Origin: JAVBQL01 sp031549085
GTDB taxonomy: Bacteria; Spirochaetota; GWE2-31-10; MWDO01
DNA length: 64,000 bases
NCBI GenBank assembly: GCA_031549085.1
Contig: JAVBQL010000016.1
Span: 62,001-126,000 of the forward strand
Direction of reading: 5' to 3'
Part shown: piece by piece, positions 27,123-35,831 of the stretch
How positions within the stretch are numbered: the first letter of the stretch is position 1
Layout of the letters: every line of letters starts with the position of its first letter
Made by a program: the position numbers and the translations under genes
The notes under the pieces: model-generated
Databases searched by the model: none
What the model saw: only the letters and a program-made list of their open reading frames with translations
Told to the model about the DNA's origin: nothing

Positions 27123-28031
27123 ATCAACAACCAATCCCTCTTTAGATCTTATTATATTCAGCTTCTCTAGTTTTATTTGGTTCATAATATTATCCAACAT
27201 CTCATCTGTATGGACAGGGTTATAGTGAAATGGGATTAGGGTTTTAACATTGGCAGCAAGAGCATTTTCAATCGCCATTGAGTATGTTGAGTGGCCAAAC
27301 CCCTGAACCACAGCCTTATCAGAGTTATACTCCTCATCAGTGTATTGGGTATCATGAATCATTATATCTGCATCTTTAGAGAAGTGAATCACCCTCTGAT
27401 CCCCGCCCCTCCTAGACTCTATGTCCCAAACACATACCACAGATTTTTTGCTGTCAGGGTCAGTTACCCTATAATAGACTGCCCCCTGCTGCGGATGAGA
27501 TGGTGCATATGCCTGCATTACATCTATAATATAGGCAACATTGTCCATAGAATTATTGGGCAGTTTTTTAGTTGGCTTCCCCTCTGATGTAATATAGAGC
27601 CGCTCCCCATCTTCTGTAACGCCATGAACTCTCTCACTTTTTAGATCTTTATACTCAATTGGATAGGTTGGAGGTGCCATCTTATTCTTTAAGACAACCC
27701 CTACATTCTTCTTAAGTGCATACATCCCATATAGATGAATTTTAACTTTTGGTATAAAATTGGGAGCAAAGAATGTAAAGCCCTCTGTGTGATCTGGATG
27801 TAGGTGAGTAAATAGTATAGTAAATTCTCTTGAACACTTACCTGAAAATATTCCTGTTAGTATCTCTTTTCCAGCGTCTATTATTCCAATTCCTGAATCA
27901 ATAACAAGCGGTATAGTTTTGCCATCTATCTCTTTAAAGAATGCTACACATGAAGTTTTTCCCCCATATTCCATCATCCGTTTATCAGGGCTGCAATAAC
28001 TACCTCTAACTCCAAAAAACTTTAGCTGCAT
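27108..28031 (-). CDS. Metallo-beta-lactamase-fold hydrolase (PhnP/RNase Z-like class)
   Basis: A 307-residue protein opening FFGVRGSYCSPDKRMMEYGGKTSCV, typical of the COG1235-type MBL class, with the metal motif THLHPDHTEGF and later metal-ligand regions MIHDTQYTDEE and GHSTYSMAI; the last His is in TLIPFHYNP. Members include cyclic phosphodiesterases and tRNase Z relatives; the substrate here is unknown. The start is moved to ATG 28031, which has GGAGG 6 nt upstream; a frame open to 28085 would add 18 residues without a ribosome site. It converges on the aminotransferase gene. Confidence 0.85.
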   Translation of the reverse strand: MQLKFFGVRGSYCSPDKRMMEYGGKTSCVAFFKEIDGKTIPLVIDSGIGIIDAGKEILTGIFSGKCSREFTILFTHLHPDHTEGFTFFAPNFIPKVKIHLYGMYALKKNVGVVLKNKMAPPTYPIEYKDLKSERVHGVTEDGERLYITSEGKPTKKLPNNSMDNVAYIIDVMQAYAPSHPQQGAVYYRVTDPDSKKSVVCVWDIESRRGGDQRVIHFSKDADIMIHDTQYTDEEYNSDKAVVQGFGHSTYSMAIENALAANVKTLIPFHYNPVHTDEMLDNIMNQIKLEKLNIIRSKEGLVVDLDHY

Positions 28032-28178
28032 ATCATCCTCCAACAATTTACTTTTCACATTAACTAAATGGATTATCGGCAACATTTAATTTAAATAGTT
28101 ATTAAAAAAAAATCAAGATAAAATTTAAAAAACAACTACTATATAATAAAAAAAAGTAGTTCATTTGAATGAAAAACT

Positions 28179-29141
28179 CTACAACTCTGTGTCTGACAAT
28201 CCATATTGAGTAATGTTCATTTTTACAACTGGAATTTTACATAACTTCGCAATCTCTCTAATCTCTTTCTCTTTTTTTTCATCAATAGAGTATCCAAGAT
28301 AAATTTTACTTGGGATATTAAAAAAACTTTTATTGTTAATATAAAGACCATCTATATTATGAATTAGTCGCCACTCCTTTTCATAGCTCCAATCACTTAG
28401 TTTATGCATAATAATATAATACCAAACAAGAATGGGCACAAGATTATGACTATTAGAGTTAAACATTACAATATCTTGTAATTTTTCTACGTAGTAGACT
28501 GGAAATAATCTATTGATATTACATATAGAATCTATATTATCTAAATCATATTCAAGACATATCCCTCTGTGTTGGTTTGCATAGTGCGCCCACATAGGTA
28601 AGTTTGCATTACTTTCTGTAAAGCAAGCAATACGAAAACGTTTATGAAATATCGAATTATAATGTTTATTTAATCCTTCAAGCTTTTTCATAAGTGTATA
28701 TTCATTAGCATTTTTTAAATCATCTTTGTTTATACCAATACTTCTCTGTTCCTTGTAAGCAACAAGCTCTAATATTTTATTATACCAATTTTCACTTTCA
28801 AAAACTTTTTTGAATTCTTGCTCACTAAAGTGATCTTTTAGAGAAATAGACCACCTATCTTTTATAATAGGAGTATTTAAGTACGATGATGAAACAGAAT
28901 TTGAGAGTAATGAACTAGAATCAAAAGGATCATTAAAAGTTTTTATATCTGCAAAGTATATCTCTCCTGTTATAATTTCACCTTTAGTAAATTCCATTTT
29001 TTCATCACTATCAATAGAACGATATCTATAAAGTTTTTTAGGGATATTAGTACGTTTAAGCTCTAAAGCTTTATCATAATTTTCATCAACTTCTGATATG
29101 AATAATTTCAAAAAAGTCTCTTTCCAATCTGATTCTTGCAT
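28179..29141 (-). CDS. DUF2971-family protein
   Basis: A 320-residue cytosolic protein of the DUF2971 family. The hallmark core is present: KLYRYRSIDSDE and FNDPFD near the N-terminus, then RIACFTESNANLPMWAHYANQHRGICLEYD. Some DUF2971 proteins lie near mobile or defence genes and have been suspected of abortive-infection roles, but the activity is not established. AAGGAAG precedes the ATG. Its lower codon regularity and isolated position between housekeeping genes are compatible with acquisition by transfer, which I cannot prove. Confidence 0.8.
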   Translation of the reverse strand: MQESDWKETFLKLFISEVDENYDKALELKRTNIPKKLYRYRSIDSDEKMEFTKGEIITGEIYFADIKTFNDPFDSSSLLSNSVSSSYLNTPIIKDRWSISLKDHFSEQEFKKVFESENWYNKILELVAYKEQRSIGINKDDLKNANEYTLMKKLEGLNKHYNSIFHKRFRIACFTESNANLPMWAHYANQHRGICLEYDLDNIDSICNINRLFPVYYVEKLQDIVMFNSNSHNLVPILVWYYIIMHKLSDWSYEKEWRLIHNIDGLYINNKSFFNIPSKIYLGYSIDEKKEKEIREIAKLCKIPVVKMNITQYGLSDTEL

Positions 29142-29331
29142 ATATCTTCCTTTGTAATGTTATTTAATTTATATTAAGAAATATCTATTTTTGCAAGTTT
29201 TTATAAATAGCCAAAAAAACAATAAAATAAACTTGAGTTTTTATCGATTTTCTATTAAAAATAGTAATCAAACTAATTTAAAAATATAGAATACTTTATT
29301 CATAATCAATATATGTTTAGGAGAAATGTTT

Positions 29332-30816
29332 ATGGAAGAAAAAAGAGTTAGGGTGCGATATGCCCCCTCCCCTACTGGATTGCAACACATTGGTGGAATA
29401 AGAACGGCACTATTTAACTATCTATATGCAAGAAGAATGGGTGGGGATTTTATTTTAAGAATTGAAGATACAGACAGAACAAGGTTTTTTGAAGGGGCAT
29501 TAGAAGATATATTTTCAACATTTGAGTGGCTTGGTATGAGTTATGATGAGGGACCAGTAAAAAATGGAAAATATGCACCCTACTTTCAATCGGAGAGACT
29601 AGAACTATATCAAAAATATGCAAAGGAGCTTGTTGATAAGGGACATGCCTACTACTGCTACTGTGACTCTGATAGACTTGAGAGAATCAAGAAGATTCAA
29701 GAGGCAAGTAAGCTTCCTCCGGGATATGATAGACACTGCAGAGAGCTATCAAATGAGGAGGCAGAGGAGAATAGAAAAAAGGGCACTACACCAGTTATAA
29801 GGTTCAAGGCCCCACTTGATGGAACGACATCATTTGATGATAGAATCCTTGGAAAAATTGAGGTTAATAATAGTACATTGCAAGATTTTGTTCTACTAAA
29901 ATCTGATGGCTTTCCAACATATCACCTTGCAAATATCGTTGATGATCACCTGATGGAGATTACAGATGTACTTCGTGCGCAGGAGTGGATACCATCAACT
30001 CCAAACCATATACTTCTATACAAAGCATTTGGCTGGACGCCACCTAGGTTTTGTCACCTTCCTATGGTTATGGGTGAAGATGGACATAAACTCTCAAAGA
30101 GGCATGGCTCTACACATGTTATAGAGTTTAGAAATAATGGATATCTCCCTGAGGCGATAATCAATTTTGTCTCTCTCTTGGGCTGGTCATATAATGATAA
30201 GGAGGAGATCTTCTCACTAGAAGATCTGACAAAGATATTTGATGTTGATAGAATAAACAGGGCTCCTGCAGTCTTCAACTACTCTAAATTAAAGTGGTTT
30301 AATGGGGTATATATAAGAAAGCTCTCCATTGATAAACTGTTAGAGCTGACCCTTCCGCACTATATAAAGGCAGGACTTGTTTCAGAGAAACCAACTGATG
30401 AGGAGCTATCATATTTAAAAAAGATCTTGCCCTTGATACAGGATAGATTGGAGCTTATTAATGATGCTCCAGAGTTAAGCGATTTTATGTTTGGAACTCT
30501 CCCTCCATATAAAACTTGGAGTGAGATATTACCAAAAAAAGTGGAAAAAGAGGTTGTAATTAAAATATTAGAGGACTCTCTAACTATTCTTAAAGATATA
30601 GAGGTAAAGCCACATAGTGAGATGCAGGATGCTCTCTATAAACTTACAGAGAAACACAGCGTAAAGGCGGGGGCAATCTTTATGCCGATTCGTATTGCAA
30701 TAACAGGGATAAACAAGAGTCCAGAACTATTTCCAGTTATGAGCGTTCTTGGTAAAGATCGTGTCATTGCAAGATTGGAAAACAGTATAAAAAAACTTAA
30801 AGAGGAAAGCAGCTAG
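29332..30816 (+). CDS. gltX: Glutamyl-tRNA synthetase
   Basis: A class I aminoacyl-tRNA synthetase that charges tRNA-Glu (and possibly tRNA-Gln if the organism uses the transamidation route). The HIGH-type motif is PSPTGLQHIGG, the KMSKS-type motif is HKLSKRHG, and the Rossmann and anticodon-binding domains follow in normal order. The length of 494 residues is standard. The start is taken at ATG 29332, which has AGGAG at suitable spacing; the ATG at 29326 is too close to it. recJ follows 20 bp after the stop. Confidence 0.96.
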   Translation: MEEKRVRVRYAPSPTGLQHIGGIRTALFNYLYARRMGGDFILRIEDTDRTRFFEGALEDIFSTFEWLGMSYDEGPVKNGKYAPYFQSERLELYQKYAKELVDKGHAYYCYCDSDRLERIKKIQEASKLPPGYDRHCRELSNEEAEENRKKGTTPVIRFKAPLDGTTSFDDRILGKIEVNNSTLQDFVLLKSDGFPTYHLANIVDDHLMEITDVLRAQEWIPSTPNHILLYKAFGWTPPRFCHLPMVMGEDGHKLSKRHGSTHVIEFRNNGYLPEAIINFVSLLGWSYNDKEEIFSLEDLTKIFDVDRINRAPAVFNYSKLKWFNGVYIRKLSIDKLLELTLPHYIKAGLVSEKPTDEELSYLKKILPLIQDRLELINDAPELSDFMFGTLPPYKTWSEILPKKVEKEVVIKILEDSLTILKDIEVKPHSEMQDALYKLTEKHSVKAGAIFMPIRIAITGINKSPELFPVMSVLGKDRVIARLENSIKKLKEESS

Positions 30817-30836
30817 ATTATATAATAGCAATAATA

Positions 30837-32855
30837 ATGAAGATAGAGAAGAAAGTTGTAGATAAAGATTTTATAAAAAAGTGGAGAGAGAGAGGTGTAA
30901 ATCCAATATTGGCCTCCATCCTCTTTAGACGTGGGTTTTCAACTGACGAGGAGCTTATCAATATGATAGAGCCTCGCTTTGAAAATATAGAGAGCCCATT
31001 TATCTTCACTAATCTTGAGAAGGTCTGCAAAAGAATTGAGAGCGCTATTGAAAATAGTGAAAAAATTGTCCTTTTTGGTGATAAAGATGTTGATGGAACA
31101 AGCTCCACTGCTATTCTCTATAATTTTCTAAAATCGATAAACAAAGATTTGGATATATTATGGTATGTACCTTTAAAAAATGAGTTCTATGGGCTTAATT
31201 CAAATAAATTTGGAGAGTGGAAAAAACGTAATATAACTCTTTGCATAGCTCTCGACTGCGGAATAACAAATATCTATGAGGTAAAGACTCTTAAAAAAAT
31301 CGGGATCGATTCAATTATTATTGATCACCATAAACCTTTAGATATTGTCCCAGCAGAGGCACTAATAATAAATCCAAAGTGCGAAAATATAGAGTTCAGC
31401 GATATTCCCGCATGCGGTGTAACTTTTTTGGTAATATATGGCCTTCTCTTTTTCAGATCATCCTTCTATAATAGAGAGATTGCGCTTATCTACTATGATA
31501 AAGATACTATCAAGCTCGATATATATAAAAACTTGCTGCTAGAAAAATCTTTGAAAATAGAGGCTATTGATGAGCTTGATAGTATCAATGCTGACCTCTT
31601 TTTTATATGCTTAAAGAATCACAGTGAATATGAGAATATAAAATCCAAAACAGAGAAGAAGTTAAAAATGTTGGATTTTAGCTATATAGATGGTTCGCTT
31701 GTTGATTCAATGGAGTCTCCCTCTCTAAAGGCCAAGATAGTTCTCTTTAACTATCTGCTTTCACATGTGGAGGGACTTGAGCAGGCAAAGGAAGATTTCC
31801 TCCCGCTTGTTGCTCTTGGCGTTATGGCTGATATTATGCCTGTTGCCTCTGTTAATAGGATATTTACAAAGCTTGGTTTTGAATATCTGCGGCAGAAAAA
31901 GCTCCCAAACATATTGGCTCTTGCAAAAAAGATCTCAATTGATTTGGAGTTTGTAGATACCAATGATGTGAGCTGGGTTATAAATCCAATCCTAAACTCC
32001 TCCGGCAGGCTTGGCGAAGCAAATATAACTGTTAAATTTCTTCTAAACGATAATGAGTCAATAAACTTTATAAATAACCTTATTACCAACAACGAACAGA
32101 GAAAACATAAGGGTGATGAGGCTTTTAATATCTTTAAGCCAAATATAGAGGATAATATCAATGAGTATGGCGGTTCGCTGACCTTCTTCTTTAGTGATAA
32201 AATATATAAGGGGATAACTGGTATTATTGCAAACCGTATTGCAAAGGAGACCAATATTCCAAGTATTGTTGCGGTTGTTGAGGGGGACTATATTGTTGGC
32301 TCTATTAGAGTCTCAAAAGAGCTTGATACTCATGTGGTAGACTTTTTGGAGAGCGCTGACGAAATTTTTGATGAGTTTGGCGGACATAAGAGGGCTGCTG
32401 GGTTTCGTTTTCATAAAAAAAATATGGAAAATTTTGTTGCCTTTCTAAAAAAGAGTGCCTCTATGTTAAAATCATCAGCTTGTGAAAATCTCAACATCAA
32501 TATCGATGCCGAAATCCCCCTCCAATATCTAAATACAAATCTCTTTGCACTTGTTGGAATACTTGAACCATTTGGAGAGGCAAACAAAAAACCTCTATTT
32601 TTTACCAAAGATATCAAGGTTTCATCATATAACAAGATGGGACAGGATAAGAAACATCTAAAAATATTTTTTATGCTGGAGTCTGGCGGACAAATCTCTG
32701 CTATACTTTGGGGAAAAGCAAATGAGTTTGAAAAAATCCATCATGATGATAATTTCTACGATATAGTTTATGAGATGGAGATAAATAAGTATAATGGACA
32801 GTTCATTCCGCAACTAAAAATTGTTGAGATGATATTCAATGGAAACACAATATGA
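30837..32855 (+). CDS. recJ: Single-stranded-DNA exonuclease RecJ
   Basis: A 5'-3' single-strand exonuclease in repair and recombination. DHH phosphoesterase motifs are FGDKDVDGTSS (Lys where most RecJ have Tyr), LDCG, IDHH and the CGVTF region. The DHHA1 domain has GGHKRAAGFRF, and an OB-like C-terminal domain follows. At 672 residues it is about 100 longer than E. coli RecJ. The extra material sits inside the DHH domain (about residues 205-290), between CGVTFLVIYGLLFF and the VALGVMADIMP motif. There is no clear ribosome site; it is likely co-transcribed with gltX and overlaps the next gene by 4 bp. Confidence 0.9.
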   Translation: MKIEKKVVDKDFIKKWRERGVNPILASILFRRGFSTDEELINMIEPRFENIESPFIFTNLEKVCKRIESAIENSEKIVLFGDKDVDGTSSTAILYNFLKSINKDLDILWYVPLKNEFYGLNSNKFGEWKKRNITLCIALDCGITNIYEVKTLKKIGIDSIIIDHHKPLDIVPAEALIINPKCENIEFSDIPACGVTFLVIYGLLFFRSSFYNREIALIYYDKDTIKLDIYKNLLLEKSLKIEAIDELDSINADLFFICLKNHSEYENIKSKTEKKLKMLDFSYIDGSLVDSMESPSLKAKIVLFNYLLSHVEGLEQAKEDFLPLVALGVMADIMPVASVNRIFTKLGFEYLRQKKLPNILALAKKISIDLEFVDTNDVSWVINPILNSSGRLGEANITVKFLLNDNESINFINNLITNNEQRKHKGDEAFNIFKPNIEDNINEYGGSLTFFFSDKIYKGITGIIANRIAKETNIPSIVAVVEGDYIVGSIRVSKELDTHVVDFLESADEIFDEFGGHKRAAGFRFHKKNMENFVAFLKKSASMLKSSACENLNINIDAEIPLQYLNTNLFALVGILEPFGEANKKPLFFTKDIKVSSYNKMGQDKKHLKIFFMLESGGQISAILWGKANEFEKIHHDDNFYDIVYEMEINKYNGQFIPQLKIVEMIFNGNTI

Positions 32856-33628
32856 TTGGTGGAAATATATTTACAACATTTTTAGTTCCAACAGATGATG
32901 GAGAGCCATTAAAATTAAAATGTTCCAGCTTTGTTATTGTAGATGACAGTAAAAAAGGAATTATATTTGACACAGGCTCCCCATATGACAACAAAACTTT
33001 AATAGATGAGCTAAAAACAAGATTCTCACTTGAACCAGAGGACATCACATATGTCTTCAATACCCATATACATCCTGACCACTGCGGAGGAAACCACCTA
33101 TTTAAAAACGCAAAGATTGTAATGTCTAGGCTTGATTTTGAGTTTTCCAATGATATGGCAAAGGTCTCTCTTGAGGGTGGAGCAAAAGAGCTTAAAAAAT
33201 TTTTAGAAAAAAAGTCGCTATATCACACCTATACAGATAAAGATTGTGAAGATACTGTGATATTTATGAAACACTTTTGGAGTTTGGAGAAGCTTGGTTT
33301 TAATAATGAGGTTTTATTTCTTGAGGATAAGCCAAAAATACCAAACTATATAGTGCCAATAGAGACTTTTGGGCATACATTCAACCACTACTCTTTTTAT
33401 ATAAAGGGAGAGCATAATGATATCTATGTTACAGGAGATGCCATTAGCAACAGGCTTGTATTGAACAATCCCGAGAGACAGCTTAATGAAGCACATATGC
33501 ATCCTAGAGAATATATAGAGACAGCTAAAGCTCTTCAGAATAAAAATGGTATATTTATACCGGGACATGACAGACCATTTTTTACAGAAAATAGAAGAGG
33601 AGTTAAAGAGAACCCTTTTGAGCTGTAG
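32852..33628 (+). CDS. Metallo-beta-lactamase-fold hydrolase, lactonase-like
   Basis: A 258-residue MBL protein. The metal-binding motif is NTHIHPDHCGGNHLF, with further ligands in FGHTFNHYSF, VTGDAIS and PGHDRPF. This pattern is closest to N-acyl-homoserine lactonase-like and related hydrolases, but the substrate cannot be read from sequence. The ATG overlaps the recJ stop (ATGA), so it is translationally coupled to recJ and probably in the gltX-recJ transcript. Confidence 0.85.
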   Translation: MIGGNIFTTFLVPTDDGEPLKLKCSSFVIVDDSKKGIIFDTGSPYDNKTLIDELKTRFSLEPEDITYVFNTHIHPDHCGGNHLFKNAKIVMSRLDFEFSNDMAKVSLEGGAKELKKFLEKKSLYHTYTDKDCEDTVIFMKHFWSLEKLGFNNEVLFLEDKPKIPNYIVPIETFGHTFNHYSFYIKGEHNDIYVTGDAISNRLVLNNPERQLNEAHMHPREYIETAKALQNKNGIFIPGHDRPFFTENRRGVKENPFEL

Positions 33629-33754
33629 TTTGAGCAACATCTATTTGTGAAGTATCTTTTTTATAAAATTACCAATAATATTGAACTAGCTATTAAATCT
33701 TTGTATTTGGTTTACTTGCAAGTATAAACAATAAAAAACTAAGCGAATACTACT

Positions 33755-33976
33755 AAAAAAAAGAGGGGAGTACAAATCACAATGACAAATGTCTTTAGTG
33801 GGGATACGAACATCCTATTTCATAAAAACAGGCACGCCCACAGAGGCATAGGTCAAACTGCTGATACTCCCCAGACAGAAGAGAGCCACCAGCCAATATG
33901 CAACTATGAGCGTGCATCTCCTGCCTGAGCATCCAGTCTATAAGGAGTTTGAGCCTCAGTCTGGACACTAAAAATC
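33755..33976 (-). ncRNA. Small RNA candidate, tandem copy 1, about 220 nt
   Basis: Minus-strand RNA from near 33976 to the T8 run at 33762-33755. Stems: TCCAG/CTGGA (33932-33936 with 33961-33965); a 7-bp stem 33872-33878 with 33921-33927 enclosing ATGCA/TGCAT (33898-33902 with 33913-33917); and a closing 8-bp stem 33765-33772 with 33865-33872 that ends directly at the U-tract. Inside the last domain, CCTGTTT pairs with the AAATAGG part, and GTGGG with CCCAC. Several pairs that are mismatches on the plus strand become G-U on the minus strand, which agrees with the promoter and terminator. No known RNA family is recognised. Confidence 0.72.
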
Positions 33977-33982
33977 ATATTA

Positions 33983-34010
33983 AGTATAATCTATTTACTA
34001 TAAAAATCAA
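33983..34010 (-). promoter_or_regulatory. Sigma-70 promoter of small RNA copy 1
   Basis: Minus strand: TTGATT (34010-34005), 16 nt, TATACT (33988-33983). It is identical in copy 2, although flanking bases differ. Confidence 0.75.
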
Positions 34011-34182
34011 GTCTATTTTTTCTCCCATTTTTATGTGAGATTTTAGCAGCAAATTCAAAACTATTTAAATATTTGTGAAATTTTATTAATATAAATCTGC
34101 CAATAATATTGAACTAGCTATTAATGCTTTCTATTTGGTTTACTTGTAAACACAAATATAAAAAACTAAACGAATGCTACTC

Positions 34183-34409
34183 AAAAAAAGAGGGGAGTAC
34201 AAATCACAATGACAAATGTCTTTAGTGGGGATACGAACACCCTATTTCATAAAAACAGGTACACCCACAGAAGCATAGGTCAAACTGCTGATACTCCCCA
34301 CTCAAGAAGAGAGGCTACCAGCCCATATGCAACTATGAGTGTGCATCTCCTTGAGTGAGCATCCAGTCTATAAGGAGTTTGAGCCTCAGTCTGGACACTA
34401 AAAAAAATC
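34183..34409 (-). ncRNA. Small RNA candidate, tandem copy 2, about 226 nt
   Basis: Minus-strand RNA from near 34409 to the T7 run at 34189-34183. It has the same fold as copy 1. The middle stem is ACTCAAG/CTTGAGT (34300-34306 with 34350-34356), with different bases on both sides from the CAGACAG/CTGCCTG of copy 1, so pairing is kept by compensating changes. The closing stem GGGGAGTA/TACTCCCC (34192-34199 with 34292-34299) is unchanged. CTCCTT and AAGGAG segments within the RNA can also pair, giving a possible alternative fold. Confidence 0.72.
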
Positions 34410-34415
34410 GTATTA

Positions 34416-34443
34416 AGTATAATCTATTTACTATAAAAATCAA
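34416..34443 (-). promoter_or_regulatory. Sigma-70 promoter of small RNA copy 2
   Basis: Minus strand: TTGATT (34443-34438), 16 nt, TATACT (34421-34416). Confidence 0.75.
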
Positions 34444-34532
34444 GTCTATTTTTTCTCCCATTTTTATGTGAGATTTTAGTAGTAAATTCACAAATATTTA
34501 AATATTTGTGAAATTTTATTAATATAAATCTG

Positions 34533-34616
34533 CCAATAATATTGAACTAGCCTATTAATGCTTTCTATTTGGTTTACTTGTAAACACAAATGTAAAAAAC
34601 TAAGCGAATGCTACTT
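34533..34616 (+). repeat. Dispersed repeat R, copy 5 (no RNA attached)
   Basis: CCAATAATATTGAACTAGCC through GCGAATGCTACTT, then the match stops at GCTTTCCCCG with no A-tract and no RNA body. This marks the right edge of the tandem array and fixes the repeat's 3' limit. Confidence 0.8.
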
Positions 34617-34749
34617 GCTTTCCCCGTAATAGACCAAACAGCTTTAAATATCTGTAAAGTTTGATTGGTAACAACAGACAATAATATTTTGCTACCTATT
34701 TGAGTTCTATGTTTATGTTGTCTATCATTACCAAAAGATAAAAAAAGAC

Positions 34750-34776
34750 TAAAACAAATTCCAATATTTCCGATCA
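34750..34776 (+). promoter_or_regulatory. Candidate sigma-28 (FliA) promoter of flgG
   Basis: TAAA (34750-34753), 15 nt, TCCGATCA (34769-34776), against the consensus TAAA-N15-GCCGATAA (6 of 8 in the -10 element). It lies 57 bp before the flgG start. Confidence 0.65.
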
Positions 34777-34833
34777 TAAACTTAAGAGAATTTATTTAAC
34801 AAAAAAATAGATTTTACATAAATGGAGGTATTT

Positions 34834-35628
34834 ATGGTTCGTTCATTATGGACTGGTGCTTCAGGAATGGTTGGTCAACAATTTAATATTGATACAATTT
34901 CTCATAACCTTTCCAACGTTAATACAACAGGTTATAAAAAGACAAGGGCTGATTTTGAAGATCTCTTATATCAAAACTTGAGAATGGCGGGAACTCCATC
35001 CAGTTCAATAAGTAACTATCCAACAGGCATACATGTTGGTCTTGGTGTGAAACCTGCAGCAACACAAAAAATCTTTATGCAGGGTTCATTGCAAAATACC
35101 AACAATAAGCTTGATATAGCTATAGAGGGTGATGGATTTTTTAAAGTGAAAATGTATGATGGCACAGATGCATACACTAGAGATGGCGCATGGAAAATAG
35201 ATTCAAATGGTCAAATGGTAAACCATAGCGGTTACTTTATGGAACCTGAAATTATATTTCCAGAGGGCTTTCTTTTTGATTCAATCTCAATCAGTAAAGA
35301 TGGAATTGTAAGCTGTAAAGTTGGAGACAGTGACGAAATTATTGATGTAGGTGAGATTACATTAAATAGATTTATCAACCCAGCAGGGCTAACAAGCATA
35401 GGTGGAAACCTCTTTAAGATATCAGAGGCATCAGGTGGTGAGATTAATGGTCTTCCTGCCTATGAGGGTATGGGCAAGCTTCATCAAGGTTTTATCGAGA
35501 TGAGTAACGTCTCTGTTGTTGAAGAGATGGTTAGTATGATTGTTGCTCAAAGAGCATATGATCTAAACTCAAAGACGATACAAACATCTGACAGTATGCT
35601 AAATACAGCGGTGAATTTAAAGAGATAA
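34834..35628 (+). CDS. flgG: Flagellar distal rod protein FlgG
   Basis: A component of the flagellar distal rod. The 264-residue protein opens MVRSLWTGASGMVGQQFNID and has the rod-protein Asn-rich motif SHNLSNVNTTGYKKTRADF, the central GDGFFKV strand and the C-terminal coil VVEEMVSMIVAQRAYDLNSK. The start ATG at 34834 follows GGAGGT; an ATG at 34822 overlaps that site. In spirochaetes flgF usually precedes flgG; here the repeat array stands upstream instead. Confidence 0.96.
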   Translation: MVRSLWTGASGMVGQQFNIDTISHNLSNVNTTGYKKTRADFEDLLYQNLRMAGTPSSSISNYPTGIHVGLGVKPAATQKIFMQGSLQNTNNKLDIAIEGDGFFKVKMYDGTDAYTRDGAWKIDSNGQMVNHSGYFMEPEIIFPEGFLFDSISISKDGIVSCKVGDSDEIIDVGEITLNRFINPAGLTSIGGNLFKISEASGGEINGLPAYEGMGKLHQGFIEMSNVSVVEEMVSMIVAQRAYDLNSKTIQTSDSMLNTAVNLKR

Positions 35629-35681
35629 AATTAGTTAATATATAATTTGGTTGGGGGAGGTGAGTTTTTTATCTAATCCCC

Positions 35682-35770
35682 CAATAAAATTAGAAAGTTA
35701 ATACTTTTTTTGAATAGAATATAAATTAAAAATGACGTGGTACGCAAAAAAGCTTTTCAAAAAGGGGTTC
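35682..35770 (+). repeat. Dispersed repeat S, copy 4
   Basis: AATAAAATTAGAAAG, TACTTTTTTTG, GACGTGG and AAAAAAGC align in order with the copy at 25996-26072. The tail carries a CTTTTCAAAAAGG hairpin. Confidence 0.55.
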
Positions 35771-35831
35771 AAGATATCCAATTAGAGCTGGAGTTCATTA
35801 AGATATCAAAAAGTCGATTTTTGTTAGAATA

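Larger units (their letters stand above)
33672..34099 (+). repeat. Tandem unit 1 (repeat R copy 3 plus RNA gene)
   Basis: It starts CCAATAATATTGAACTAGC, runs through GGTTTACTTG and GCGAATACTACT (repeat R, to about 33762), then the RNA body, the RNA promoter and an AT-rich spacer ending AATATAAATCTG. It is nearly identical to unit 2 outside the RNA stems. Confidence 0.85.
34100..34532 (+). repeat. Tandem unit 2 (repeat R copy 4 plus RNA gene)
   Basis: A second full unit, 433 bp, with repeat R at 34100-34189 (GTTTAC/GTAAAC mini-hairpin, GCTACTC before the A-tract) followed by RNA copy 2 and the same spacer. Confidence 0.85.
33629..34833. other. 1.2-kb gene-free tract with tandem RNA-bearing repeats
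   Basis: No coding frame is convincing here. The tract is a tandem array: unit 1 at 33672-34099 (428 bp), unit 2 at 34100-34532 (433 bp) and a truncated third unit at 34533-34616. Each full unit is repeat R followed by a minus-strand small RNA candidate and its promoter. The right end carries the sigma-28 promoter of flgG. Confidence 0.8.

Noticed and set aside
33672..34616. CRISPR array in the tandem repeat tract
   Set aside because: The repeat period is about 430 bp with only two full units, the 'spacers' are homologous to each other, and no cas genes are present.
34574..34777. 67-residue minus-strand frame upstream of flgG
   Set aside because: It spans the end of repeat R and the sigma-28 promoter, has low-complexity composition and no ribosome site.
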